Shown here piece after piece: positions 32,961 through 42,906 of a DNA stretch of 64,000 nucleotides; the first letter of the stretch is position 1; each line of letters opens with the position of its first letter. The DNA comes from Portunus trituberculatus (lineage: Eukaryota > Arthropoda > Malacostraca > Decapoda > Portunidae): NCBI RefSeq assembly GCF_017591435.1, contig NC_059297.1, positions 12,308,911 to 12,372,910 on the forward strand. The letters run 5' to 3'. Made by a program: the position numbers and the translations under genes. Under the pieces are notes generated by a model. The model ran no database searches. It saw only the letters and a program-made list of their open reading frames with translations, and was not told the DNA's origin.

Positions 32961-33900
32961 ACCACTATGTTGTTTAAGTGCATCATTCCTTAGCACCTCC
33001 AGATATTTATATTTTAAAGGAGCATACTTAACAGAGTCACCTGCAGCTACTACATTGCCAATAAACACAGCAAGGTCTCTAATTCTGACATTATTCTGAC
33101 TCAATAATTGTAAACCCAAAGTCCTGATCTTATCTGCTTTACTGTGTGTGAGTTTGATGGTCATGTCAGTGGAGTCCAAAACAAAGCCCAAAAATTCAAT
33201 TGCATGGCTGGGCTGGAGTTCTGATTTTTCCAAATTAATTGTGAAACGTAATTGGTCTAATGTGGAAGCAATATACATGACGTCAGTAATTAATTTCTCC
33301 TTGGAGTCTGCTATAATGAGGCAATCTTCAATGTAAATAGTTGTTAATATGCCTAAAGCCCTGAAGTGTGAGAAAGGGACCTTCAAAAATTTGGTGAAAA
33401 GGCAAGGGGAAGAGGAAAACCCCTGAGGCAAACAAGTAAACTGCCATAAGAAACCATTCCATGAAAATTTTTAACCAAGAGCGATCCTCTCTGCACACGG
33501 GAACAGAAAAATAAGCATGTTTCAAGTCAATTGAGGCAAGGAAACAATTGTGTAATCAGTGGTAAAACATCTCTCAGTGTTTCCATTTTAAAATGACAAT
33601 ACTCCACATATTCATTTAAGTATTTCAAGTTCAGTATAATGCGAACAGTACCATCTCTCTTTGATCTAGGGAAAATATTGGAGCAAAAACCCGATAAACC
33701 AGGAGTTGCTTTCTCAACAATACGTTGTTGAATAAAGACATCCATGGCAGCATCAATAGCTTGTATGTCCTTCTGAGAGAAATGCAATGGAGGGGAGGAG
33801 GTATTTGGTATTGTGATGGCAAATCATGAAAAGAAAAGAGGAACTTGCCCTGAACAGTGTTAGTTACCCAAGGATCACTGGATAATTCTTGCCACAATGG
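32961..33900 (-). pseudogene. DIRS-3 reverse transcriptase (YIED active site)
   Basis: Frame 33527-33787 carries RIVEKATPGLSGFCSNIFPR, KRDGTVRIILNLKYLNEYVE and FKMETLRDVLPLITQ. The next pieces (33328-33525, then 32739-33431) give KHAYFSVPVCREDRSWLKIF and MPQGFSSSPCLFTKFLKVPF. The active site at about 33324-33335 reads YIED, not Y-x-DD (ILTTIYIEDCLII): the first Asp is Glu. Two frame changes (about 33525 and 33430) split the domain. Each lesion alone would cripple the enzyme. Confidence 0.85.
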
Positions 33901-34004
33901 AAGAGACTTGAATTTTCCTTCCCATGAAATTCATAGGGGTATTAAGCAGGGTGAAATCATACATGTTAGAAATTTGCCAAAGATAATCAGTGTCCTCTGG
34001 TAAG

Positions 34005-35159
34005 TTATTTGTTGCCAAAGTGGCCCTGTCCTCTGCCTCCTCTACCGCGAAGGTTACCTCTGTAGTTGCTGGTTCCAGAACCTCTACTCCCTTTCCGAAA
34101 GGTACGAGAATTATTCCTCTTCGTCCTGAATCGTTTAGGATTGATATGTTTTTTTATTTTTCTTGAATTGTTTAACCATATCCACAATGTTGGTTTCAAA
34201 CAATTTGTCACCAGTCACGTGTTTATCTTTGACAATTTTCTGGAGAGATTTGGCTCTTAGTTTATCAGTGATAAGATCCCTTCTCATTAAATTTAGATAA
34301 TTAAAAACTGGTAAGAGCATGCCAAGGCTGTCATTGATGTCTTTATATGATTCCAAAATAGAAGGGACCTGTGAATTTGCATGTTTGTCAACATATCTAA
34401 TGAGAGGAATGAGAGCTTTACCCAACAGTGAATTTGTTTGAGCCAATTTATTCTCCATCCTGTGATGTTGATAATCAAGAAGTGGAGAGGGCATGAGCAT
34501 CAGATTCTGGAACTTTTAATTCTTTAATACTGGCTGGAATAGACCATTGATCAGCTAACAGTCTGGCTTTTTTTGTCATCAGGAATCATGCGCAAATAAA
34601 CTCTAATTTTCTTTGCTAAGGTCTCTGTAACAGGAGCACCATCAGCCTCATCAAAGTCAAAGGCAGCACCCAGACTGCGACCAATGGCCACATGTTGGTC
34701 AGTTGTCACAAGAAAACCTAAAAAAATCCTCTCCTGAACTGGTGGAAACCCCAACATTAACCTGTGATGACATTTGGGAGGGATGTAGGGCGTATGGGTA
34801 CAAAGCCCACTATGAGGAGTCTGGGAGACATCCTGAGACACATTAGGATTGTTCACAGAATGTATATCATCATTATCACTACTCACATCACTGTCACTGC
34901 TATCAGCTGGCATCTGCCCCACCGGCCCTTTTCCCAGAGCTCGCACTAAAGCCGGTAATATTTTCTGCACCACCGAATTGCAGAACTGATCCTCCGGGTC
35001 AGGGGCCTCAGAAGGGCCCGGAACGACGGTAGAAGGGACCGATGGGTTACAGTGGCCATTCTCCTCCCTGTCCGAAGAAAGACGAGCTACCTTGGAAGGA
35101 AGCTGGGCCTGGCCATCACGTGGAGAAGCATGGGAGCGTCGTCGAGCCCCGCTCTCCAT
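34005..35159 (-). pseudogene. DIRS-3 gag-like protein
   Basis: ATG at 35157-35159 opens MESGARRRSHASPRDGQAQL, followed by a Ser/Asp-rich stretch (SSDSDVSSDNDDIHSVNN) and LAKKIRVYLRMIPDDKK. After a shift near 34550, frame 34135-34500 reads HRMENKLAQTNSLLGKALIP and SYKDINDSLGMLLPVFNYLN, equivalent to the helical part of the DIRS-1 gag. Frame 34005-34211 ends in an Arg/Gly/Asn-rich tail (GNLRGRGGRGQGHFGNK), probably RNA-binding. Predicted structural protein of the element particle. Two frame changes. Confidence 0.75.
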
Positions 35160-35653
35160 CACGCCAACACAAAGAACACCACCTGAGAAGGAGGCGATCC
35201 CGGCTATGTCAAACAGACATTGTATAAAGGGGCAAGCGATGTAAACCAAACAAAAATCACCATACATACCACCCCGAACAGGGTTTGAGGCAGAGGAACG
35301 AGACGCAGGCAACCGCACTAGGTATTGCCTGTGGCTAGCGACACCAACGGGTCACAAAAATTATGTGCTAAAATAAGCAGTGTAAAACCCTCTGCGCCCC
35401 AAACAGCCAAAGCGCAGTGAGGAAGGACTCCTTATCAAATGGCAACGCCACCTAGCGGCCGTCAGAGCGAAAGGCGGTAATCGTCTCAGCACAACAAAGG
35501 CGCACCAAGTACTGAGCTCTAGAATTTGATAGATGCCAGTGCTGCCAGCAAGTTGCCAAAAGTTCCCTGTTTTGCCTAAGAATATTTCCCTATTTAGCGC
35601 AGCATTTCCCTGTCGTAATTTTTTACTTCTTATATATGTACATACACACATTC

Positions 35654-35657
<4 letters not shown>
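35160..35657. other. DIRS-3 5' flank
   Basis: No gene. Contains phrases TTCCCTGTTTT / TATTTCCCTATTT (35562-35610) that recur, partly inverted, at 36495-36580. Confidence 0.4.
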
Positions 35658-35743
<86 letters not shown>

Positions 35744-35757
35744 GCGCACACACACAC
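35658..35757. repeat. Compound microsatellite (TA)n then (CA)n/CGCA
   Basis: About 80 bases of TA then 19 bases of CA-type repeat, directly upstream of the SINE head. Confidence 0.97.
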
Positions 35758-36066
35758 GGCCCGGTAGCTCAGTGAAGCCCTGGCTTCACAAGCCAGATGA
35801 CCGGGGTTCGATTCCCCGGCCGGATGGAGATATTTGGGTGTGTCTCCTTTCACGTGTAGCCCCTGTTCACCTAGCAGTGAGTAGGTACAGGATGTAAATC
35901 GAGGAGTTGTGACCTTGTTGTCCCGGTGTGTGGTGTGTGCCTGGTCTCAGGCCTATCCAAAGATCGGAAATAATGAGCTCTGAGCTCGTTCCGTAGGGTA
36001 ACGTCTGGCTGTCTCGTCAGAGACTGCAGCAGATCAAACATTGAACATTCACTCACACACACACAC
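35758..36066 (+). mobile_element. tRNA-Val-like SINE
   Basis: The head 35758-35830 looks like a tRNA: box A region TAGCTCAGTG, anticodon arm CTGGC-TTCACAA-GCCAG (anticodon CAC at 35787-35789, Val), T arm CCGGGGTTCGATTCCCCGG with box B GGTTCGATTCC (35805-35815). A 235-bp unrelated body follows, ending in a CA-rich tail. The acceptor stem does not pair properly and no CCA-type end or terminator follows, so this is a SINE and not a functional tRNA gene. Confidence 0.85.
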
Positions 36067-36087
36067 GAATATATATAGTTGTCATAA

Positions 36088-36285
36088 GTTCAGCTATCAA
36101 GCAGGGGCGAGGGAAGAAAGGGGAGGAACGATATACGGATCTCATACGTGTCATGACACTGTTTGGCTGAATACGGGTCTCTATCGGTCTCGTAGAATAC
36201 AGGTTCAGCTAGCTAGCAAGGGCGAGGGAGGAAAGGGAAGGGACGGTATACGGGTCTCGTACAAGTCATGACGCTGTTTGGGGAT
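36088..36285. repeat. Imperfect tandem repeat, ~112-bp period
   Basis: GTTCAGCTATCAAGCAGGGGCGAGGGA... and GTTCAGCTAGCTAGCAAGGG... share CGAGGGAxGAAAGG, GTATACGG, TCTCxTAC, GTCATGACxCTGTTTGG. Confidence 0.8.
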
Positions 36286-36940
36286 GAGGGAAGGAAGAGT
36301 GAGCGGTAGAGGAAGGATATAGTGATCGAGAGACACCTCAGAAGTGGATTGAAATTCAATTGAGAGGGAAAGGAAACAATAAATAATTGATAAAAATTAA
36401 TACAAATAATTATTGTACGGATGACGGGTGAAGAGGATGGGAGGAGGACAAGGGTGAGGACTGCGGATGAAGGGTGTGAGTCCGTTGGTCAAAATTTCCC
36501 TAGATTTTGGAACATTTTGAATTTTCTTCCCTGTTTTCCTGTTGAGACCTAAATTTTCCTAAAACAGGGAAATCTCCCTGCATCTGACAGCTCTGCTAGA
36601 TGCACGCACCGCCATTCATGTATGGACTTCACGCAAGCTGGGTAGACAGCTGTGGAGGAACTATAAACTGCTAAATCTATTCAGAACAAATTATGAAAGG
36701 GTGAAAATAAATATGGAAGAGGTACTTCTAACCTCAACAAACTATAAACAGCTGAATTTAAACATGACTAATTATAAACAGGTGAAAATAATTACTCTAA
36801 ACAGGTTATTCTAACCACAGCTAAATCACAACAAAGTATAAACAGATAGTTCTAACCACAACCAAATCACTATTAACAGCTGTATCTAACCACAAATGCA
36901 TTAATGAAAATTCTTCCTGTTGACAAACACTTCCTCATTG
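36286..36940. other. Noncoding; diverged short repeats at 36660-36900
   Basis: 36660-36900 is built from loosely repeated phrases such as AACTATAAACAGCTGAATTT, AATTATAAACAGGTGAAAAT and GTTCTAACCACAA. Similar phrases occur at 23150-23350 and 30640-30700. No coding sequence. Confidence 0.5.
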
Positions 36941-37437
36941 ACTGTGGGAGCAACTATCCACCCATCCCAGCCTACAAGCATCCACTCCCAAGGTTGCGCG
37001 GAAGAGGAAGATTGAGAACAATGACGAGTTACAAAACATTCTCATGACATGCATTCATAAAATTGATGCATGGCATGAGAGTGCAAAGCAAGAAACTTTG
37101 CCCAAGTCACGCTATGATGTGACAGACCTCCTCAATACATGCTTCCAGTATATTCCAGATAATAAAAAATATATAAAGGACAGGCTTGTAACCAAAGTAC
37201 AAAGTCTCATTTTTGAAAGTATGAATGAATGTAATCAAGGAGAAACTTAAACATAACTTTGATAAATAAAACAATGGAAAAGGCATTTTGGTTTATATTT
37301 CTTTGAACATAGTACTAGTGTCTTTTTTAAAAGATAAAGAAACACAATTGGGGTGCCACTGCTGAACTACTAAACAATGTTTCTACTACTACTATTATTA
37401 CTTCTACTGAAATTGCTGTCATACACATTGGTAAAGT
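36941..37437 (+). repeat. Plus arm of a Harbinger inverted duplication (MADF 3' exon)
   Basis: Matches the reverse complement of about 40307-40790 through MADF coding sequence, 3' UTR and flank, ending at CATTGGTAAAGT. The other arm continues there into a Harbinger terminus; this one does not. Confidence 0.88.
36985..37250 (+). pseudogene. MADF-partner protein C-terminal exon (BESS-like), plus copy
   Basis: The frame reads TPKVARKRKIENNDELQN-like sequence with a shift near 37045, then CIHKIDAWHESAKQETLPKS, RYDVTDLLNTCFQYIPDNKK and VTKVQSLIFESMNECNQGET, stop at 37248-37250. It corresponds to the C-terminal end of the MADF protein encoded on the minus strand at 40490-40945. No MADF domain precedes it. 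A truncated duplicate, convergent with the transposase at 37485. Confidence 0.75.
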
Positions 37438-37484
37438 TAGTATTAAGATTAAAGACAATAGGGCTTACAATAAGTGTCCTCCTT

Positions 37485-38960
37485 TCAATGATACAGCGCC
37501 ATTCTTTCCTGCCAATCTACCCTTCCTCTGTTCATGAAATACTCCTTGGTGTCTCTAACTCTTTTAGCCTCCTGGGTTGGGTTCCTAGCAGTTACCTCCA
37601 GCCTTCCAACTCCCCTTCCTTGCAACTCCTCCCATGATACTAGCCTCACTACACCTCTCTCAGTGTCTTCCCTTTGAAGAAGTTCAGGTTGAACCGGTTT
37701 GCCACAACTGGTTCTCAAGAAGTCATGTAAAACCACAGCAGCAAAAATTATATCTTTGCCATACTCTGGCTTTGAAATAATAGGCTGCAAAAATACTCTA
37801 AATTTTGATGTCAAAAGACCAAAAGCATTTTCAGCTACACGTCGTGCACGCAAAAGTCTATAATGCCTGAAAATTTTTTCAGGCATTGGTACATCTTTAC
37901 CTGCATAAGGCTTCATGAGAAATGTCTTTAATGGAAATGCATCATCCCCAACGAGAACATAAGGGGACTTGGAGGTAGTAAACGGCAATACTGTGGAATC
38001 AGGCACTTGCAGCTTGTTCTCCTGTAGATAGTTGTTAAGTGAACAGCAATCCCATACACCTGCATCACTAGCACAACCTTGGGTACCCACATCCACATAT
38101 AAGAAATTATAGTGTGCATCAACTACAGCAAGCATGATGATACTGTGGTGTAACTTATAGTCATAATACTCAGAGCCAGAATTGAGTGGTTTCCTCACAA
38201 GGAACCGTTTTCCATCCATGGCCCCTATACACAATGGAAAGTTCCACAGCCTATAAAATTCACTTGCTACATTTTCCCACTGGTCTGTAGTTGTTGGCAA
38301 ATTCAAGTACTTGTCCTTAAGAACTGCACGTAGAGCTCTACAGACTTGTGGAATAATTCTGATATTAAATTATGGCTGATTCGGTACTGGAACTCCAAGG
38401 ATCTCCGTGATTCACCTGAAAGGAGAAAATTACGATTTAAGTAGTTTCAATAACAAGGGTCTTAATTCCCAGAGATATATTCATAACGCTTAACATATTT
38501 TCTTAATTTGTGAACTAAAATACCAGCAACGGACGCAGAACTGAACCCAGGTCAAAAGCCTTACCTGTAACTAAGTACCGGAGCGTGACAGACAGGCGTT
38601 GCTGGGCTGGTATTGCTTTCCGGAGTTTGGTATCCTGCTTCTCAATCAACGGAGATATGAGTTGGAGAAGTTCATTGAAGCACTCTTTGGGCATTCGGTG
38701 GAAATCAAAGAACCCCTGAGTATCTTCAAGTACCATTTCTGCTACTAAGTTGTTGTAGTTCTTTCTTTTCTTGCCATCCAGGATTTCACCCATGTTTTCC
38801 TTTTGGATTTCCTTGGTTTCTTCAAGTATTCATATGCGGCGAGACATACAGTGATGGAAAGTAGGGATCTGGCACGGGCCAAGTCACTGTTTTTCATTCT
38901 GCCGTATTGCAAACTGTGAATAGTAAAAACAAGGGCATTAGCTTTCATTCTCCACTTAAC
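37485..38960 (-). pseudogene. HARBI1-like transposase of Harbinger 3
   Basis: 5' part (38960-38566, frames broken near 38760): KKRKNYNNLVAEMVLEDTQG, FFDFHRMPKECFNELLQLIS, QQRLSVTLRYLVTG, then a GTAAGG donor. Exon 2 starts after CTCCTTTCAG near 38415 with ESRRSLEFQYRISHNLIS. A one-base shift near 38365 restores IIPQVCRALRAVLKDKYLNL. Frame 37485-38306 (273 aa) is open through the catalytic core: Asp in MLAVVDAHYNFLYVDVGTQG, Asp in SPYVLVGDDAFPLKTFLMKP and Glu in RRVAENAFGLLTSKFRVFLQ, all conserved. Of the three transposases here this has the best preserved catalytic core. Convergent with the MADF fragment at 36985. Confidence 0.88.
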
Positions 38961-39163
38961 AAAGCTTTTGCACAAAATCATAAGGTTAGCCTGTAGCCTA
39001 TAGCCTCCCTGTGCATGTGCCTGCTCCAAAAGGCAATGATTAGGTTAAGTTAGGCTGAATTAGCAGTATTATTCTAGAAAATGCACAAACTGTGTGACAA
39101 GAAAAAACTACTTTAGTAATAGGAAGTGCACACTTTTCTAAGACATTTTCTGCCACTACGGTT

Positions 39164-39935
39164 AGGTTTAGGTTATGTCTTTTTGAAAAAAATTTTAAGG
39201 AATTTTCCCAAAATTAGAAAATTTGCTCTATCAAAGCCTAATCTAACCCAACATAACCTACCTATGCAGCTGCAGTGTATAAAAAGATAAAACAACAAAA
39301 ACAATGTATGAATGATGACAATGTGCCGACAGTAAGTAGCTGTTTCCAAGTGTTATGACTGGTGTAAAACCTTCACCTTTCTCATCATGAATCAAGAAGA
39401 CATATATATATTCATATGAGGTGAGAACAACCTCTGATCCTCTAATTTAGGGGAATTTTTAAGAATCAACTCTAACCTTGGGAAATTTTTCCTAATTTTG
39501 CAACGGCAGGGTTAGGTTAGGTTAGGTTACATTAGACTAGGTTAGGTTAAGGTTTGGTTTGGTTTGGTTTGGTTAGGTTAGGTTAGGTTAGGTTAAGGTT
39601 TGGTTTGGTTACGTTAGGCTATGCTATGCTAGGTTAGGTTAGATTTAAGTTATATCTTTTTGAATATTTTTTTAGGGAATTTCCCTAAAATATTGAAATT
39701 TCTTCTATTCAAGCCTAATCTAACCTAACCTAAGTTAACTATGCTGCTGCAGTGTATGAAAAAAAAACATGAAAACAATAAAAAAAATAAAAATAAAAAA
39801 TAAAACACACATATGAATGATGACAATGTGGCGACAGTAGGTAGCTGTTTCCAAGTGTTATGGTTGGTGTAAAACCTTCACCTTTCTCATCATAAATGAA
39901 GACATATATATACTCATATGAAGTGAGAAGAACGT
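39164..39935. repeat. Diverged tandem duplication, ~480-bp period, with TTAGG-like spacer
   Basis: 39164-39440 and 39643-39935 share GCCTAATCTAACC, GCTGCAGTGTAT, GAATGATGACAATGTG, AGCTGTTTCCAAGTGTTATG and GTAAAACCTTCACCTTTCTC. A TTAGG/TTTGG tract lies between. Confidence 0.88.
39509..39652 (+). repeat. Degenerate TTAGG-type tract (interstitial telomere-like)
   Basis: Runs of GGTTA and GGTTT pentamers (TTAGGTTAGGTTAGG, then TTTGG x4, then TTAGG again), the canonical arthropod telomere repeat with variants. Similar CCTAA units appear on the other strand at 39715-39735. Confidence 0.85.
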
Positions 39936-40248
39936 CTTATCTAATCTAAATTAGATCCACATATGGCTAATAACTGCTTAGGTGTAGACGCTATTTTGAC
40001 TAACCCCTTCAGGACTCTCTCACATTTTAACCGATGTTTCCATAGTTATAACATTTCTGCAATGACAAAAAATACAATGGGGATATCAAATTAGCTTTAT
40101 ACTCACATTAAGGCCGAAAATGCAGAAATTTTCTTCAAGGAGGAGTAACACACAAGTTCCCACTGGTTCCTTGGTGAGCACGTGCAGTCACTGCAGTCTG
40201 TCGTGTCCACTCCATCAATATGGATGGGATCCCACAGATATTTATGGG

Positions 40249-40310
40249 CAGTGTGACCGAGACTTAACCCATGTAAACATTACCCCTTTAAGCCTCGGTC
40301 ACACTTTACC
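40249..40310. other. Two Harbinger termini in tail-to-head contact
   Basis: The right end CAGTGTGACCGAGACTTAA and the left end TTAAGCCTCGGTCACACTTT are nearly perfect reverse complements separated by about 22 bases (CCCATGTAAACATTACCCC). One element ends and another begins here. Confidence 0.82.
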
Positions 40311-41001
40311 AATGTGTATGACAGCAATTTCAGTAGAAGTAATAATAGTAGTAGTAGTAACATTAATTAGTAGTTCAGCAGTGGCACCCCAATTGTGTTT
40401 CTTCATCTTTTAAAAAAGACACTAGTACTATGTTCAAAGAAATATAAACCAAAAGGCCTTTTACATTGTTTTATTTATCAAAATTATGTTTAAGTTTCAC
40501 CTTGATTACATTCATTCATACTTTCAAAAAGGAGACTTTGTACTTTGGTTACAAGCCTGTCCTTTATATATTTTCTATTATCTGGAATATACTGGAAGCA
40601 CGTATTGAGGAGGTCTACTGTCACATCATAGCGTGACTTGGGCAAAGTTTCTTGCTTTGCACTCTCATGCCATGCATCAATTTTATGTATGAATGCATGT
40701 CATGAGATGCTTTGTAACTCGTCATTGTTCTCATTCTTCCTCTTCTGCGCAACCTTGGGAGTGGATGCTTGCAGGCTGGGATGGGGTGATGGTGATGGTC
40801 ATGAAGATGATGATGATGATGATGTTGAAGGTCCACGTTGAACAGTGTCGCTTATTTCTGATGTACTTGGTAGGCGACAAGCAAGATTGGAGGAGTCCAC
40901 GTACAAGACCGCTTCATGAGGCCAAGAAGCAGCATCTAAAGGATTCTGGAATAATTATAAGACACATATATATCTTGCAGTGACCCTTAGGATGAGACCC
41001 A

Positions 41002-41002
<1 letters not shown>

Positions 41003-41060
<58 letters not shown>
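41003..41060. repeat. (CA)n microsatellite
   Basis: About 58 bases of CA, directly joined to a 5'-truncated LINE fragment. Confidence 0.98.
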
Positions 41061-41063
<3 letters not shown>

Positions 41064-41655
41064 TGGAGTATGAAGTGGCAGATGGAGTTTAACATAAACA
41101 AAAGTCATGTAATGAGAATGGGCAGAAGTAAATACAGATCATATAAGAACTATCAACTGGGAATAAAGAAAATAACTGAAGTCAGTGAAGAAAAGGACCT
41201 GGGAGTGATTGTAAAAATAACTTATCACCGGAAAAAAAAACATATTAACCAAATATTTGGAGATTTACAATATGCTCCAAAGTATGGGACTTGCATTTCA
41301 CTATTTAGACGACAACATGGTAAAGAAAATATTGATCACCTTAATTAGACCACAGTTAGAATATGCAGCAGTGATTTGGTCGCCACATTTGAAGAAGCAC
41401 GTGAGGAAACTGGAAAGAGTGCAGCAATTGGGAACAAGAATGATACCAGGTTTCAAGGAGGTGCCTAATGAGGAGAGACTAAGAAGACTGCAATTAACCA
41501 CACTGGAAGAAAGAAGAATGAGGGGAGATATGATAACAATGTTTAAAATAGTACATGGAGTGGACATCCTGGATGGAGAGGAGTTGACTAGTATATCTTC
41601 CACTAATTATCTGGAATTTGATGGGCAAATAGGTAAATACACACCACCGTTCTCA
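41061..41655 (+). pseudogene. LINE reverse-transcriptase C-terminal fragment (CR1-like)
   Basis: The plus-strand frame reads MKWQMEFNINKSHVMRMGRS and EVSEEKDLGVIVKITYHRKK. After a shift near 41260, ILITLIRPQLEYAAVIWSPH, LKKHVRKLERVQQLGTRMIP, LRRLQLTTLEERRMRGDMIT and MFKIVHGVD follow. RPxLEYxxxxWSP, KLERVQ and LExRRxRGD are the classical C-terminal RT motifs of CR1/Jockey-group LINEs. It is 5'-truncated at the (CA)n array and ends near AGGTAAATACACACC, a tail shared with the element at 63795. Inserted in the MADF intron. Confidence 0.85.
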
Positions 41656-42199
41656 CACAGCCACAATTTTGCTCCATTCACTCCTGTCAAGCACAATCAT
41701 CCTACTATGCTCTAGTGTCAGCCCTCTTCCCTATACAGCTAACCTATAGAAGAGTTATTGAGGATATAATGAGCACCCGTGGCAAAGCACAGCATAACGT
41801 ATGCCCTCAACTTTAATCTTTGATGAACAGGAAATTAACAGTGCTATAAATATAAAGGGAGAAAGACAAGGAGTAAATTGATAATAGGTATCAACATTAT
41901 ATTAAACTAACCTCATCTTCTGGTGGTAGCTCAAAGCTTGGCTCACTTTTTGTTGCTGCAGTGTAAATGGGTGTCAAAAAGGAGCAGGCCTCAAAGTACT
42001 CCCATTTACATGAGGTGTTGCCAGCAGCATCACTTGGTGTTTTTTCTATTTTCCTTAATAATTTCTGAAACTGGCCTCTCAAGTACTGGAATTTGGCAAC
42101 CACGGCATCTGAAATGTTAGTAACGAAAATTAATATACGACCAGACAATTTCCAATGATACAGAAATGTCAAATCTGTTAATCTAACACACCTAACATT

Positions 42200-42626
42200 A
42201 CCTACAAGAGAGTAGCCGTCTCACACCGGGACACAAAGAAGGCAGAGCAGCTCAAGCAGCGGGCGAACCGGCGAGCTGTTGCCTTGTACAGGAGAGCGGG
42301 TAAGAGACGTGGTTGGCGCGGTGTCCCGGGAGAGAGTCCCCTTGCTCTCTTGGGCGTATCACCACCAGCTGGAGATGCAGAAGGACGCTTGGGAGCCATG
42401 GTATACACTGGGCACGAGAGAGGGAGATGTTGCCACAACCACGTGTAGGTAAACAATGAGGCTGCTTGGTGCGCAATTCTGAACTAAATCGCCGCGCGAA
42501 TTTTAACTTTCTCGTAACCATATAATTCTGAAGAATTCGTACAATGTGATGAATAACCCCTATTTTTGGACACTGTATAATTCTGAATTCGTATAAAGTA
42601 AATTCATATAAATCGAGGACTACCTG
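42200..42626 (-). mobile_element. Tigger C (pogo-group) 5' portion
   Basis: The minus strand starts CAGGTAGTCCTCGATTTATA after TA (42627-42628). An ATG at 42398-42400 opens MAPKRPSASPAGGDTPKRAR, the usual opening of Tigger transposases just before the CENP-B HTH. The frame decays after about 30 codons and the catalytic part is absent. Confidence 0.75.
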
Positions 42627-42628
42627 TA

Positions 42629-42723
42629 TCTTATGGAAAAAATTGCTTAACGATTTGAATAAACGCTGATTCGACCGATGTAAACTCGCCCTAACCCCGT
42701 CGACTTGCGAGGATCCCCTGTAC
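42629..42723 (-). mobile_element. Second Tigger terminus (Tigger D), target of the P-like insertion
   Basis: The reverse complement reads CAGGGGATCCTCGCAAGTCG followed by a GAATCAGCG/AAGCAATTTTT subterminal region, preceded by TA. The P-like element sits in its first bases, so CCCTGTAC is part of the Tigger end. Confidence 0.65.
42716..42723 (+). other. 8-bp target duplication, left copy
   Basis: CCCTGTAC, identical to 44121-44128. Confidence 0.9.
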
Positions 42724-42906
42724 CATGGTACAATAACTTTTTGATAGGTAGACACACGAGAACATTATTGGAACCACCAGCTGACTCAGTGACGTCATCC
42801 GGTCGTGTAAACAACTCCATATCTTCGAGTGAGTGTACACGTGTGGCAGAATTTGATCTTGGATTGTATGTTTCATGTGCCTTAATATTAATTTCTTATT
42901 GTTAGT

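Larger units (their letters stand above)
30965..35159 (-). mobile_element. DIRS-3: third DIRS-type retrotransposon, most complete
   Basis: Minus strand: gag (35159 to about 34005), RT (33790-33200), RNase H (about 32960-32227) and an uninterrupted tyrosine recombinase (32252-31041). It is in the same orientation as DIRS-1 and DIRS-2 but is a separate insertion with distinct protein sequence. Confidence 0.85.
37438..40264 (-). mobile_element. Harbinger element 3, transposase-bearing part
   Basis: Holds a nearly complete minus-strand HARBI1-like transposase. The right end reads GCAGTGTGACCGAGACTTAA (40249-40266), a Harbinger-style terminus facing TTA. The left terminus was not found and is probably lost at the inverted-duplication breakpoint near 37437. 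Confidence 0.7.
40490..42108 (-). pseudogene. MADF-domain partner protein of Harbinger 3b (two visible exons)
   Basis: The MADF exon 42108-41912 begins after CTAACATTTCAG and reads DAVVAKFQYLRGQFQKLLRK, NTSCKWEYFEACSFLTPIYT and EPSFELPPEDE, then a GTTAGT donor. The C-terminal exon starts at 40945 after TAATTATTCCAG: NPLDAASWPHEAVLYVDSSN, a His/Asp-rich GATGAT repeat region, then TPKVAQKRKNENNDELQS with a stop/shift near 40700, ending ESMNECNQGET at TAA 40490-40492. The first exon with the start of MADF was not found. The 967-bp intron contains a plus-strand LINE 3' fragment and a (CA)n array. Role as for the other MADF partners. Confidence 0.75.
40291..42110 (-). mobile_element. Harbinger element 3b with minus-strand MADF gene
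   Basis: Left terminus at 40291, then MADF 3' exon (40945-40490, minus), an intron with a LINE insertion, and a MADF-domain exon (42108-41912). No transposase on this side and no right terminus seen. Shares 40307-40790 with the plus arm at 36941-37437. Confidence 0.7.

Noticed and set aside
35758..35830. Functional tRNA-Val gene
   Set aside because: Anticodon and T arms fold, but the acceptor stem does not, no T-rich terminator follows, and the sequence runs into a SINE body.
40797..40834. Histidine-rich peptide from GATGATGATG repeats
   Set aside because: A short trinucleotide repeat inside the decayed MADF exon; the His-rich reading is the wrong frame.
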